Source: Oscillospiraceae bacterium (GTDB taxonomy: Bacteria > Bacillota > Clostridia > Oscillospirales > CAG-272). Taken from it: DNA of 32,210 nucleotides. How positions within the stretch are numbered: position 1 is the stretch's first letter; every line of letters starts with the position of its first letter. Shown piece by piece: positions 16,814-25,455 of this stretch. A program made the position numbers and the translations under genes. The stretch is taken from positions 1 to 32,210 of the forward strand of contig SVSX01000019.1 in assembly GCA_015064085.1 (NCBI GenBank), given 5' to 3'. The notes under the pieces are model-generated. The model saw only the letters and a list, made by a program, of their open reading frames with translations. It had not been told where the DNA came from and searched no databases.

Positions 16814-18838
16814 TTACTCCTCAACGGGAGCAGCCTCTTCGGCAACCTCTTCCTCGGGCATAGCCTCAGCCTCTGCCTGAGCCTCATCAAGGAGAGCTCT
16901 GATGGAAAGGCTTACCTTCTGCTTCTCTTCGTCGATAGCGATGATCTTGGCGTCAACTACCTGACCGAGCTCGAGCACGTCAGCAGGCTTGCCGATCTTC
17001 TGCTGTGCGATCTGGGAGATGTGGATAAGTCCGTCAACTCCCTCAACGATCTCAGCAAATGCGCCAAAGGGCATCATATTAACTATCTTTACAGAAGCAA
17101 CGTCGCCAACAGCGTACTTGCCTGTGAAGATGTACCAGGGATTTGTTTCCTCTGTCTTGTATCCGAGAGAGATCCTCTTCTTCTCAGCGTCGAAGCTCTT
17201 AACGAATACTGTGATCTCCTGACCAACCTCAACAACAGCTGCGGGAGTCGCGATGGGACGCCAGGAAAGCTCTGTTTTATGTACCATACCGTCAACACCG
17301 CCGAGGTCAACGAACGCGCCGTAAGCTGTGAGGCTCTTAACGCAGCCTGTGTAAACCTTGCCCTCTTCGATAGAAGCCCAGAAAGCAGCTTCCTTCGCGC
17401 GGCGCTCTTCTCTTGCAACAGCCTTGATAGAGCCGATAGCTCTGTTGCCCTTTATCTCGATAACCTTTACCTTTACTTCATTGCCCTTGATCTCAGCGAG
17501 GTCATTGTCTTTCGGAACGCCTGTCTGAGAAGCGGGAACGAATACTCTGTTCGCGCCAACGAGGACGATAACTCCGCCTCTTACGACCTCAACGACCTTT
17601 CCCTCAAGGATATCACCGTTCTCGCAAGCAAGAACGATCTTCTGCCAGTTCTTATCGGAGTCTACTCTCTTCTTGGAGAGCTCAGCAACACCCTCGATAT
17701 CGCTGACACGGATAACGAAAGCCTCGACCTCGTCACCCTTTGAGAACATCTCTGTAAGCTTAACAGAAGCATCGTCTGTGATCTGTTCAGCCTTGATAAT
17801 GCCTGTTACGTTTACGCCAAGGTCGAGCTGAAGCTCAGCATCGGTGACCAAGGTAACTGTTCCAACGACGGTATCTCCTGTATTTAAAGTTTTGAGTGAT
17901 GACTCAAGCAGTTCTTCGAAATTTTCTGTAATTTCGCTCATGGTTTTGTATACCTCCTGTATTAAGCCTGAGGGAGTCGAAGCTCCCGCGGCAATACCCA
18001 CTTTCGTGTGGGCGGACGAAATAAGATCGCGCGTCACAAGCTCACCTGGATCTTCGATCCAGACGGTGTTGGCGCAATTCTTTTTACAAATTGAAAATAG
18101 CTTTGCGGTATTCGAGCTGTCCTTTCCGCCTATGACGATCATAAAGTCGCAAGTGCGGGAAAGCTCCTCCGCTTCGTTCTGCCTTAATTCAGTAACACTA
18201 CATATTGTATCAAAAATTTGCGCGTTTGTATATAGTTTTTTGAAAATTTTCTGACTTTTTTTCCATTCGGACATTTTTTGTGTGGTCTGTGAGGCAATAA
18301 TCGGCAATTTTTGTCCGATTTTTTCCAAAAGACCCTTTTTCAACATATCCTCAAGCTCTTCAGCGCTCGAGAATACCGCCTTATCACAATCGGCGTAGCT
18401 CATAATTCCCACCACCTCGGGGTGCTCGGCAGCGCCGAAGAGGAGGAAAAATCTGTCCTCTCCCGAATTTTGCTCGGCTATCCTATGTATTTTTTTTACG
18501 TAGGGGCAGGTGCAGTCAACGTATCTGAAGCTTGGTTTTTTCTCCGAGAGCGAGGCGAGAAGTGCCTCATCCTGCTTTGGAATTCCGTGGGCGCGGATAA
18601 AGAGAGTGACGGGTGAGTCTGGGGTCGCGGTATTTGCTATCTCTGCCACCTCGTCGATCTTTATTGGGAAAACGCCCTTTTCCCTCAGCATATTGTTGTA
18701 AACGTCGTTGTGGATAAGGTTTCCGAGGGTAAAGATCCGCTCGCCGTCCTTTTTTGATTCGATCGCTCTCTCAAGGCTGTCGGTTGCTCTCTTAACGCCG
18801 AAGCAAAAGCCCGCGTTTTTTGCGATCTCAACACTCAT
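16814..18838 (-). CDS. ispH-rpsA: Fused IspH reductase and ribosomal protein S1
   Basis: A 674-residue fusion. Residues 1-300 are IspH (LytB), the iron-sulfur enzyme that makes IPP and DMAPP from HMBPP in the MEP pathway; cluster cysteines are C12 (GFCFGV), C111 (TCPYV) and C213 (TICSVT). Residues about 318-650 hold four S1 RNA-binding domains, beginning near 320, 408, 492 and 577, followed by an acidic Glu/Ala tail; S1 helps mRNA bind the 30S subunit. Such fusions are known in Clostridia. I chose ATG 18838, with GGAAAGG upstream, overlapping the plsC stop by 11 bases; an upstream extension to 18961 lies within plsC. Met300 (17941) is preceded by a strong Shine-Dalgarno sequence, so free S1 may also be made. 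Confidence 0.95.
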   Translation of the reverse strand: MSVEIAKNAGFCFGVKRATDSLERAIESKKDGERIFTLGNLIHNDVYNNMLREKGVFPIKIDEVAEIANTATPDSPVTLFIRAHGIPKQDEALLASLSEKKPSFRYVDCTCPYVKKIHRIAEQNSGEDRFFLLFGAAEHPEVVGIMSYADCDKAVFSSAEELEDMLKKGLLEKIGQKLPIIASQTTQKMSEWKKSQKIFKKLYTNAQIFDTICSVTELRQNEAEELSRTCDFMIVIGGKDSSNTAKLFSICKKNCANTVWIEDPGELVTRDLISSAHTKVGIAAGASTPSGLIQEVYKTMSEITENFEELLESSLKTLNTGDTVVGTVTLVTDAELQLDLGVNVTGIIKAEQITDDASVKLTEMFSKGDEVEAFVIRVSDIEGVAELSKKRVDSDKNWQKIVLACENGDILEGKVVEVVRGGVIVLVGANRVFVPASQTGVPKDNDLAEIKGNEVKVKVIEIKGNRAIGSIKAVAREERRAKEAAFWASIEEGKVYTGCVKSLTAYGAFVDLGGVDGMVHKTELSWRPIATPAAVVEVGQEITVFVKSFDAEKKRISLGYKTEETNPWYIFTGKYAVGDVASVKIVNMMPFGAFAEIVEGVDGLIHISQIAQQKIGKPADVLELGQVVDAKIIAIDEEKQKVSLSIRALLDEAQAEAEAMPEEEVAEEAAPVEE
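17939..17958 (-). promoter_or_regulatory. Internal ribosome binding site and start for stand-alone S1
   Basis: Read on the minus strand, AGGAGGT (17952-17958) lies 10 bases before an in-frame ATG (17939-17941) that encodes Met300 of the fusion. The protein from there begins MSEITENFEEL and holds all four S1 domains in 375 residues. The site falls exactly at the IspH/S1 junction, and its bases encode the last IspH residues (QEVYKT). Confidence 0.7.
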
Positions 18839-19490
18839 TTTTCTTGCCCTTTCCGAGAGTTTTTGTGAATTCCTCGCCGAGAGCGCATACCTTGTCAAAG
18901 ACAGCCTCGGTAAGGCGCTTGTATTCTCCCGCGTTATCGGGTTGATATGACATTTCCTCAAGAGACATTCTCTCGCCGATTATAACGTACGTCCTTCTGA
19001 AAATCTTATGCTTATTGTTTTTTCTGTGGAGATAGATGGGGAGAAAGTCCGATCCCGCGCGGGTGGCGATGAGCGCCGCACCGTTCTTTACGGGAGTGCC
19101 TCGGGGATCGACCGCGGGGTGTCTCGTTCCCTGAGGGAAGATACCCACGCACATACCCTCCTTCAGCATCTCGACGGCGTGCTTGATAGCTCCCACGTCG
19201 TTTCCGCCTCTGTCCACGGGGAAAGCTCCGAGCATTTTGATGAGCGCGGAAAGTCCGGGGATCTTAAAGAGCTCCTTTTTTGCCATAAGCCGTACCTGAT
19301 GCTTGCGGAAGGCATAGCAGATCACCACGGCATCGGCGGCGCTGACGTGATTTGCGCAGACAAGAAATCCGCCCTCGTCGGGCTCGGCTTCGGGGTTTAC
19401 CACCTTTATGCGGAAGAGAAATCCCACTATTTTAGCGAAGAGAAAGTAACATATCCTGTAAAAAACGCTTCCCTTGGAATTCTTTTTCAC
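18828..19490 (-). CDS. plsC: 1-acyl-sn-glycerol-3-phosphate acyltransferase (PlsC family)
   Basis: Adds an acyl chain to lysophosphatidic acid to give phosphatidic acid at the membrane; 220 residues. A hydrophobic N-terminal stretch (about 10-28) can lie against the membrane. The catalytic HX4D motif is H48-D53 in NHVSAAD. Motif III reads FPQGTR (118-123), with Gln where Glu is usual. Motif IV is around LPIYL. It starts with GTG 19490, overlapping the cmk stop by four bases (GTGA), with AAAGGGG upstream, so translation is coupled to cmk. The ispH-rpsA start lies inside its last codons. Confidence 0.92.
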   Translation of the reverse strand: MKKNSKGSVFYRICYFLFAKIVGFLFRIKVVNPEAEPDEGGFLVCANHVSAADAVVICYAFRKHQVRLMAKKELFKIPGLSALIKMLGAFPVDRGGNDVGAIKHAVEMLKEGMCVGIFPQGTRHPAVDPRGTPVKNGAALIATRAGSDFLPIYLHRKNNKHKIFRRTYVIIGERMSLEEMSYQPDNAGEYKRLTEAVFDKVCALGEEFTKTLGKGKKNEC

Positions 19491-20158
19491 GCTAACAACC
19501 CCTTTTCCTTTACAATATTTATAACAGCGTCGACGCTTTCCTCGAAGGAGAGGTCAGAGTTATCGAGAAGGAGAGCGTCCTCTGCGGCGGCAGTGGGGGC
19601 TATATCTCTCGTGCTGTCGTTCTTGTCGCGCTCGTTCATCTCGCGAAGCACGTCCTCATAGGTGACCTTTTCACCCTTCTCGAGCAGCTCGTTGTATCTT
19701 CTGCGCGCTCTGCACTCCTCGGAGGCAGTGAGGAAGATCTTGACCTCCGCGTCGGGGAGGATAACAGTTCCGATATCTCTGCCGTCCATAATAACGCTGT
19801 TCTTTTTCGCGATATCTCTCTGAGTGTCAAGGAGGAAGGCGCGGACATTGCCTATAGCCGACACCGCGGAGGCGTACATCGACATCTCCGGAGTGCGTAT
19901 TCTGTCTCCCAGATCCTCACCGTTGAGGAAAACGTGCTGAGCCCCCTCGATGTACTTAATTTCTATGCTTATCTGAGGCAGAAGCGCCGAAACCGCCTCG
20001 GCATCCTTTGGGTCAACATTCTTTGATCTGACAAAGTAGCCGACCGTTCTGTAAAGTGCGCCTGTGTCAACGTAAACTATCCCAAGTCTTTTTGCCACAG
20101 CCTTTGCGATTGTGCTCTTACCCGCTCCGCCAGGACCGTCAATAGCGATCTTAAACAT
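19487..20158 (-). CDS. cmk: Cytidylate kinase
   Basis: Phosphorylates CMP and dCMP with ATP, feeding CTP and dCTP synthesis; 223 residues. The P-loop is GPGGAGKST near residues 8-16, followed by the CMP-binding region VDTGALYR. The DGRDIGTVILP motif and the lid segment EECRARRRYNELLEKGE are typical, as is SRDIAP-like TRDIAPTAAAEDA. I chose ATG 20158, with AAAAGGA 10 bases upstream; an in-frame TTG at 20167 lies too close to that site. It begins 32 bases after the flavoprotein gene. In Clostridia cmk is regularly followed by plsC and ispH-rpsA, as here. Confidence 0.96.
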   Translation of the reverse strand: MFKIAIDGPGGAGKSTIAKAVAKRLGIVYVDTGALYRTVGYFVRSKNVDPKDAEAVSALLPQISIEIKYIEGAQHVFLNGEDLGDRIRTPEMSMYASAVSAIGNVRAFLLDTQRDIAKKNSVIMDGRDIGTVILPDAEVKIFLTASEECRARRRYNELLEKGEKVTYEDVLREMNERDKNDSTRDIAPTAAAEDALLLDNSDLSFEESVDAVINIVKEKGLLA

Positions 20159-20190
20159 AATGATCAATTCCTTTTCATAAAATATTGAGA

Positions 20191-21468
20191 TTATTCAAAG
20201 CTGAAATAAGCGGCGTGCTCACCCGCCAGAACTCCGGTTGAGAAGGCGATCTGCAGATTGAAGCCGCCCGTGTAGGCATCTACGTCGATGACCTCCCCCG
20301 CGAAGAAAAGTCCCGCGCAGAGCTTTGACTCCATAGTTGAGGGAGAGATCTCCTTTACCGAGATACCGCCCTTGGTTATTATAGCCTCCTCGATAGGTCG
20401 GAAGCCCTTTATCCTAACGCCGAAGCGCTTTATTACCGAGAGGAGCGCCGCGCGTTCCTCCTTGGTTATCGAATTTACCTTTTTTCTGCCGTCGATGCCG
20501 CTTCGTTTTATCACCACGTCGATCATCTTTTGGGGAAGAAGAGCGCCGAGGACGTTTGCGAAGTCTCGGTTCTGCGCCTTTGCGAAGTCAGAGAGTATTC
20601 TCGCGTCGAGTGTCTGCTCGTCGAGGGCAGGCTTCAGGTCGATCAGCGCCTCGTATGCTCCCGAGTCCACGTCCTTTATGTGAGAGGACGCCGAAAGGAT
20701 CATAGGACCTGTCATTCCGAAGTGGGTGAACATCATCTCTCCGAAATCCTTGAAGACGGTCCTTCCGTTTCTTGTATCTATCACCGAGAGCTCGACGTTT
20801 TTAAGCGAGAGTCCCTGCATAGCGGCGCAGTCTCTGTCTTGGGAGGTGAGGGGAACGAGTGAGGGCTTGGGGGTCACCGTGGTGTGCCCGAGCTCACCCG
20901 CAAGGCGGTATCCGTCGCCCTCCGAGCCCGTGAGTGGGTATGATTTTCCGCCCGTGGCAAGGATGACAGCCGAAGCCGATATTTTTTTGCTTCCCAGCAT
21001 AACTCCGTTTATTCTGCCATTCTCTGAGGTGAGGGCGCTGACTCTTCCCGTAAGTATTTCAACACCCGCGCGGCGGCATTTTCTGACCAGCGCGTCGACC
21101 ACGTCGGTCGCCTTGTCGGACACGGGGAAGACTCTTTTTCCTCTCTCGACCTTAAGCGGCACACCGAGGTCCTCAAAGAATGACTTGGTGTCGGCAGTGT
21201 CGAAGCGTCCGAGCGCCGAATAAAGGAACTTTGGGTTTGTGGGAACGTTCTGCATAAATTCCTCGACAGAGCAATCGTTGGTAAGGTTGCATCTGCCCTT
21301 GCCCGTGATGCGGAGCTTTCTTCCGCAACGCTCGTTCCGCTCTATCATAAGGACCTTCGCGCCGAGCTCGGCAGCTGTGATCGCCGCCATCATTCCCGCA
21401 GCGCCTCCGCCGACGACGATAACGCCGTATCTGTCAGCTATGGGATTTGTCATAGACGTCGTATTCAT
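20191..21468 (-). CDS. HI0933-family NAD(P)/FAD-dependent flavoprotein
   Basis: A 425-residue flavoprotein of the HI0933/YhiN family; the reaction is not established for the family. The N-terminal FAD dinucleotide fold is GVIVVGGGAAGMMAA (residues 15-29), followed by the family signature RKLRITGKGRCNLTN. A second nucleotide-binding strand (SAVILATGGKSYP) and a C-terminal FAD-contacting segment (LFFAGEVIDVDAYTGGFNLQ) are clear. The start is ATG 21468, 7 bases after GGAGGAG; it overlaps the regulator's 3' end by 35 bases. It heads the cmk-plsC-ispH/rpsA group, the common Clostridia order. Confidence 0.9.
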   Translation of the reverse strand: MNTTSMTNPIADRYGVIVVGGGAAGMMAAITAAELGAKVLMIERNERCGRKLRITGKGRCNLTNDCSVEEFMQNVPTNPKFLYSALGRFDTADTKSFFEDLGVPLKVERGKRVFPVSDKATDVVDALVRKCRRAGVEILTGRVSALTSENGRINGVMLGSKKISASAVILATGGKSYPLTGSEGDGYRLAGELGHTTVTPKPSLVPLTSQDRDCAAMQGLSLKNVELSVIDTRNGRTVFKDFGEMMFTHFGMTGPMILSASSHIKDVDSGAYEALIDLKPALDEQTLDARILSDFAKAQNRDFANVLGALLPQKMIDVVIKRSGIDGRKKVNSITKEERAALLSVIKRFGVRIKGFRPIEEAIITKGGISVKEISPSTMESKLCAGLFFAGEVIDVDAYTGGFNLQIAFSTGVLAGEHAAYFSFE

Positions 21469-22297
21469 CCCAGATCTCCTCCAGACGGCGGAGTCTGCCC
21501 GCCAGCTCATCTCGGTTTTTCCTTGCGAGAGCCACTATTATCGCATTTACAATGCTGAGTGGGGCGACAAGCGAATCCACAAAGGAAGCCATATCACTCT
21601 TCGCCATAAGGAGCTGACTTGCTCCCGAGGCGATTGGTGACTTTTCGCCGTCGGTTATGGCTATAACGTTAGCCCCCGCCCGCTTGGCGTAATTTACGGC
21701 GTTGATTATCCTTTTTGAGTATCTCGGAAAGCTTATGGCGATCATAACGTCATTTTCTCCGATGTTCATTATCTCCTCGAACATCTCGCTGCCCGAGGTA
21801 GACTCCACAAGCTTTACGTTATCGAAGATCATTCTCAGGTTATATCCGAGGAAGCTTGCGATGAAGGCAGAGGAGCGAACGCCCATAATATATATTTTTT
21901 CTGCGGATGTGATCCTCTCGATGGCGGTATCAAACGCCGTGCGGTCGATCTCCTCAAGGGTCTTTCTTATGTTATCCGAGTCGGAGGAGAGAACACTTGC
22001 GAGAACGTCACCGTTTCCTATTCTGTCATCGGTCACCTCCATACGTCTGAAGGAGGTGAGATTTGTTCTCACAAGCTCCTGAAGAGCCCTTCTAAGATCG
22101 GGGTAGCCCTCAAAGCCAAGTCCGATAGCAAAGCGGACAACAGTGGATTCCGAAACCCCCACCACCTCGCCGAGCCTTGCCGCCGTCATATACGCCGCCT
22201 TGTCGTAGTGCTCGGTGACGTAATTGGCAAGTATCTTCTGTCCCTTTGAAAGGGAGGGCATTTTTAAGGCTATATCACCCAGAAGATTATTTCTCAT
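21434..22297 (-). CDS. RpiR/MurR-family transcriptional regulator
   Basis: A 287-residue regulator with an N-terminal RpiR-type helix-turn-helix (residues about 1-77: LSKGQKILANYVTEHYDKAAYMTAARLGEV is split over helices, with VSESTVVRFAIGLGFEGYPDLR) and a C-terminal SIS sugar-phosphate-binding domain (KIYIMGVRSSAFIA, VMIAISFPRYSKR, VIAITDGEKSPIA). Members sense phosphosugars and control sugar or amino-sugar catabolism. No sugar gene is adjacent, so the target is unknown. ATG 22297 has AAAGGA 9 bases upstream; a longer frame to 22339 lacks support. It has its own promoter and probably leads the operon through to ispH-rpsA. Confidence 0.9.
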   Translation of the reverse strand: MRNNLLGDIALKMPSLSKGQKILANYVTEHYDKAAYMTAARLGEVVGVSESTVVRFAIGLGFEGYPDLRRALQELVRTNLTSFRRMEVTDDRIGNGDVLASVLSSDSDNIRKTLEEIDRTAFDTAIERITSAEKIYIMGVRSSAFIASFLGYNLRMIFDNVKLVESTSGSEMFEEIMNIGENDVMIAISFPRYSKRIINAVNYAKRAGANVIAITDGEKSPIASGASQLLMAKSDMASFVDSLVAPLSIVNAIIVALARKNRDELAGRLRRLEEIWDEYDVYDKSHS

Positions 22298-22342
22298 AGA
22301 AAATTTCCTTTCGTCGGTTTGTTTTGCATAAAACCTCATTAT

Positions 22343-22371
22343 ATTATACCTTTTTAAGTCTTGAAAGTCAA
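22343..22371 (-). promoter_or_regulatory. Sigma-A promoter of the regulator-to-ispH/rpsA operon
   Basis: On the minus strand, TTGACT (22366-22371), a 17-bp spacer and TATAAT (22343-22348), about 46 bp before the regulator's start codon. Confidence 0.8.
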
Positions 22372-22433
22372 GGATAATCGTTTATTTCTTAATATTATTT
22401 TTCATTTTGGAAAAACTTTCGCTCATAAAGTAA

Positions 22434-22461
22434 TTGACTTTATTTTTCAAAGTGCTATAAT
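22434..22461 (+). promoter_or_regulatory. Sigma-A promoter of the MATE gene
   Basis: TTGACT (22434-22439), a 16-bp spacer and TATAAT (22456-22461), 39 bp before the start codon. It is divergent from the regulator's promoter, about 60 bp away. Confidence 0.75.
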
Positions 22462-22499
22462 GTAAAGAGAAAGATAATGCATGAGGTGTTACCTGAAAT

Positions 22500-23897
22500 A
22501 TGAATAAGAAAAAACGCGAAATGGATATGACCTCAGGTCCGTTGCTTAGAAATATAATAACCTTCACGATCCCCGTAATACTGACGGGACTTTTGCAGTG
22601 CTTTTACAATGCCGCCGACCTTGTGGTGGTAGGTCGCTTTGAGGGAAGCATTGCCCTTGCGGCGGTCAGCAGCACGGGAGCGCTCACAAATCTTGTGGTC
22701 GGTCTGTGTATGGGTATTTCGGTGGGCGCGGGAGTTTGTGCCGCGCAATATATAGGCGCTCGAGAATACGAGAGAGTGCGCAAGGTAGTCCACACCTCGG
22801 TGGTGACCTCCCTGATCCTCGGAGTTATTGTTTCTGTCTTTGGAGTGAGCTTAGCGCCTACTCTTCTGAGGCTTATGGACTCTCCCGAGAACGTTATCGG
22901 GCTCTCCACGCTTTACATAAGGATAATCTTCTGCGGAGTTCCCGCGAACCTGCTTTATAACTACTGCGCGTCGATACTCAGATCCTCGGGAGACACCAAG
23001 CATCCGCTTATCTTCCTCACGGTCTCGGGAATCGTCAACGTGGCGCTGAACGTGTTACTCGTAACGGTATTTCACTTTGGAGTTGCGGGTGTCGCGATCG
23101 CGACGATCACATCACAGATCCTTTCGGCAATAATGATCGTGGTCTATATGGCGAAAAGCGACGGATATCTCAAGATAGAGCTAAAAAAGCTGAAAATAAC
23201 GAAAAAATATCTCAAGAGAATACTCGTTATAGGTATTCCCTCGGGGCTTCAGGGATCGCTATTCTCGCTTTCCAACGTGGTGATCCAGTCCTCTATCAAC
23301 AGCTTCGGAGATATCGTTATGGCAGGTAACGGAGCGTCGGGAAATATCGAGGGATTTATCTATATCGCGATGAACTCGGTATATCACGCAACGGTGACCT
23401 TTGTGGGACAGAACGTCGGCGCTAAGAGATACGACAGAATTCCCAAGGTCCTGAGATGCTCTACGGCGGTGGTTACGGGAACGTGGCTTATCTTCGGAGG
23501 CTTTGCGCTCATCTTTGCGAGACCTCTTCTCGGACTTTACGCCGGCGGAGATCCCGCCGTTATCGATGCGGGTATCACAAGAGCCTATATCGTTATGTCG
23601 ACCTATATTCTTTGCGGTTATATGGATATGTTCTGCGGCGCGCTCAGGGGAATGGGCAAGTCCTTTACGGCAATGGTGATCTCTCTTCTCGGCGCTTGCG
23701 GCTTGAGAATACTCTGGATAAACACCATATTCAAGATATTCGAAAGTCAGCTCAGTATCTATATCTCCTATCCCGTAAGCTGGGCGCTGACGACCGCTTG
23801 TCACTTTGTCGCGTTCTACCTACTTTACAAAAAAACAATTAAGCTTGGATTTATTCCCGAGAGAACAAGGTTTTCGCTCAGGAGTAAGCAATATTAA
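22500..23897 (+). CDS. MATE-family efflux transporter
   Basis: A 465-residue polytopic membrane protein of the MATE (NorM/DinF-like) family, which exports drugs or metabolites against Na+ or H+. About 12 hydrophobic segments are visible in two halves. Family features are the start GPLLRNIITFTIPVILTGLLQ (first helix), NAADLVVVGRF, GISVGAGVCAAQYIGA in the N-half, and VTFVGQNVGAKRYDR and YIVMSTYILCGYMD in the C-half. GAGGTG lies 11 bases before the ATG; starting at Met8 or Met10 is also possible. It is monocistronic, with its own promoter and a strong terminator. The adjacent, divergent RpiR-type regulator may or may not control it. Substrate unknown. Confidence 0.93.
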   Translation: MNKKKREMDMTSGPLLRNIITFTIPVILTGLLQCFYNAADLVVVGRFEGSIALAAVSSTGALTNLVVGLCMGISVGAGVCAAQYIGAREYERVRKVVHTSVVTSLILGVIVSVFGVSLAPTLLRLMDSPENVIGLSTLYIRIIFCGVPANLLYNYCASILRSSGDTKHPLIFLTVSGIVNVALNVLLVTVFHFGVAGVAIATITSQILSAIMIVVYMAKSDGYLKIELKKLKITKKYLKRILVIGIPSGLQGSLFSLSNVVIQSSINSFGDIVMAGNGASGNIEGFIYIAMNSVYHATVTFVGQNVGAKRYDRIPKVLRCSTAVVTGTWLIFGGFALIFARPLLGLYAGGDPAVIDAGITRAYIVMSTYILCGYMDMFCGALRGMGKSFTAMVISLLGACGLRILWINTIFKIFESQLSIYISYPVSWALTTACHFVAFYLLYKKTIKLGFIPERTRFSLRSKQY

Positions 23898-23902
23898 AAT
23901 AA

Positions 23903-23943
23903 AAAAATCCCCTCGGATCGCTTGAAGCTCCGAGGGGATTTTT
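23903..23943. terminator. Bidirectional intrinsic terminator between MATE gene and murE
   Basis: Stem ATCCCCTCGGA (23907-23917) with TCCGAGGGGAT (23929-23939), an 11-base loop, an A run on the left and a T run on the right. It works for both convergent genes, which end at 23897 and 23953. Confidence 0.9.
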
Positions 23944-23952
23944 ACGTTGTGA

Positions 23953-25455
23953 CTATACGTTAGAGTTATTTTTTATTGCTTCGCAATAGTTGTTTATGAT
24001 CTCGGTCTCACTGAAATGCTCACGGACACCGTTGATAAGCTGATAGGTCTCGTGACCCTTACCCGCGCAGAGGATTATGTCTCCCTCCTTGGAATTTTCG
24101 AGGGCGTAGAGGATAGCCTTTTTTCTGTCGGGAATAGCCACGTAGGGGCAAGAGCCCGCTGTGAAATAGGAGGCGATATCGCCGATTATAGCCGCGGGGG
24201 ATTCAAGGTCGGGGTTGTCCGAGGTGATAACGCAGAAGTCGGCATCACGGGAAGCCACAATGCCAAGCTCGGCGCGTCTCATCTTTGTTCTTCCGCCGAT
24301 AGAGCCGAAGAGGCAGGTGAGTCTGTTGGGATTGTAGACCCTCAGCGCCGTGAGGGCAGCCTTGAGGCTGACGCCGTTGTGAGCGTAGTCGATGACCGCG
24401 GTAGCGCCGTTCGGAAGCTCGATAGTCTCAAATCTTCCCTTGATCCTTACCTTCTGCATAGTTTTTATAAGGCTGTCGAAGGAGAGGCCGAGCTTGCGGC
24501 ATACGGCGATCGCTGTCATTGCGTTATAGACGCTGAAGACACCCGGGAAGGAGAGAGAGACGGGGTATTTCTTGCCGTCGTAGGTACAGTCAAAGGATAC
24601 TCCGATATTGCCGGGTGAGCGGAAGAAGGCGATGCGGGACGCCATATAGTCGGCGGTGAGCGAGTCGATACCGATACCCACCGATTCGGCGAAGACGCCC
24701 TGGATCATTTCCTGAGAGCTTGCCTCGTCTGCGTTGTAGACTATGAATTTCGTGTTGTGTGAGGTAAAGAGCAGACGCTTGCTGTTCTTGTAGTCGTTAA
24801 AGTCGGGGTGCTCGAACTTTCCGATGTGGTCAGGGTAAAGGTTTGTGAAGACGGTAATTTCAAAGTCGATGCCGTGAACTCTGTGATATTTCAGCGCCTG
24901 AGAGGAGACCTCCATAACGAGGGTGGTGATCCCGTTGTCGACCATACGGCGCATATAGTAATGGAGCTCATAGCTTTCGGGAGTGGTGTTTATGGTGTTG
25001 AAATGAAGATCGTCGAAGGAAACTCCGTTAGAGCCTATGTATCCCGTGGAGATACCGCTGGCGTTCAGAAGATTGTAGATAAGCAGTGAGGTGGTGGTCT
25101 TTCCCTTTGTTCCCGTAACTCCTATGATCCTCAGCTCCTTTGAGGGGCTTCCGAAGATGGCGTCCGAGAGGATAGCCAAAGCCCGTCTTGTGTCGGGCGT
25201 GACTATCACTACCGCGTCGCTTGGAAGCTGGATAGGCTTTTCGGCGATAAAGACACGGCACATACGCTGGTAGGCGAGGGAGGCAAAGTCGTGTCCGTCC
25301 TGCTTAGCGCCCGCGATGCAGACGAAGAGCGAGTTGTAGCACGCCTTTCTCGAGTCATAGCAGACCGATCCTATCTCGATACGGTCGATCTCGGCATTCG
25401 AGGGGTTCAGCACCTGAGCGCAATCGATATTTTTTAAAAGATGACTTAACAGCAT
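23953..25455 (-). CDS. murE: MurE-type UDP-MurNAc-tripeptide ligase (amino acid uncertain)
   Basis: A 500-residue Mur ligase that adds the third amino acid of the peptidoglycan stem to UDP-MurNAc-L-Ala-D-Glu. The ATP loop is GVTGTKGKTTT (112-122), the central segment TNLYPDHIGKFEHP (204-217), and Lys226 is probably the carbamylated one; RIKGRFE, VIDYAHN and AGKGHE follow. The specificity motif reads DNPD (413-416), not the DNPR of DAP-adding enzymes. PDHIG-EHP and GGRTKMRR look closer to streptococcal lysine-adding MurE from memory. AAGGAAG lies 10 bases before the ATG, which overlaps the racemase gene by 10 bases, so it is last in a coupled operon. A second, canonical murE may exist elsewhere. 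Confidence 0.9.
   Translation of the reverse strand: MLLSHLLKNIDCAQVLNPSNAEIDRIEIGSVCYDSRKACYNSLFVCIAGAKQDGHDFASLAYQRMCRVFIAEKPIQLPSDAVVIVTPDTRRALAILSDAIFGSPSKELRIIGVTGTKGKTTTSLLIYNLLNASGISTGYIGSNGVSFDDLHFNTINTTPESYELHYYMRRMVDNGITTLVMEVSSQALKYHRVHGIDFEITVFTNLYPDHIGKFEHPDFNDYKNSKRLLFTSHNTKFIVYNADEASSQEMIQGVFAESVGIGIDSLTADYMASRIAFFRSPGNIGVSFDCTYDGKKYPVSLSFPGVFSVYNAMTAIAVCRKLGLSFDSLIKTMQKVRIKGRFETIELPNGATAVIDYAHNGVSLKAALTALRVYNPNRLTCLFGSIGGRTKMRRAELGIVASRDADFCVITSDNPDLESPAAIIGDIASYFTAGSCPYVAIPDRKKAILYALENSKEGDIILCAGKGHETYQLINGVREHFSETEIINNYCEAIKNNSNV

Noticed and set aside
18838-18961. N-terminal extension of ispH-rpsA by 41 residues
   Set aside because: It lies inside plsC in another frame and precedes the conserved IspH start; ATG 18838 has a good ribosome binding site.
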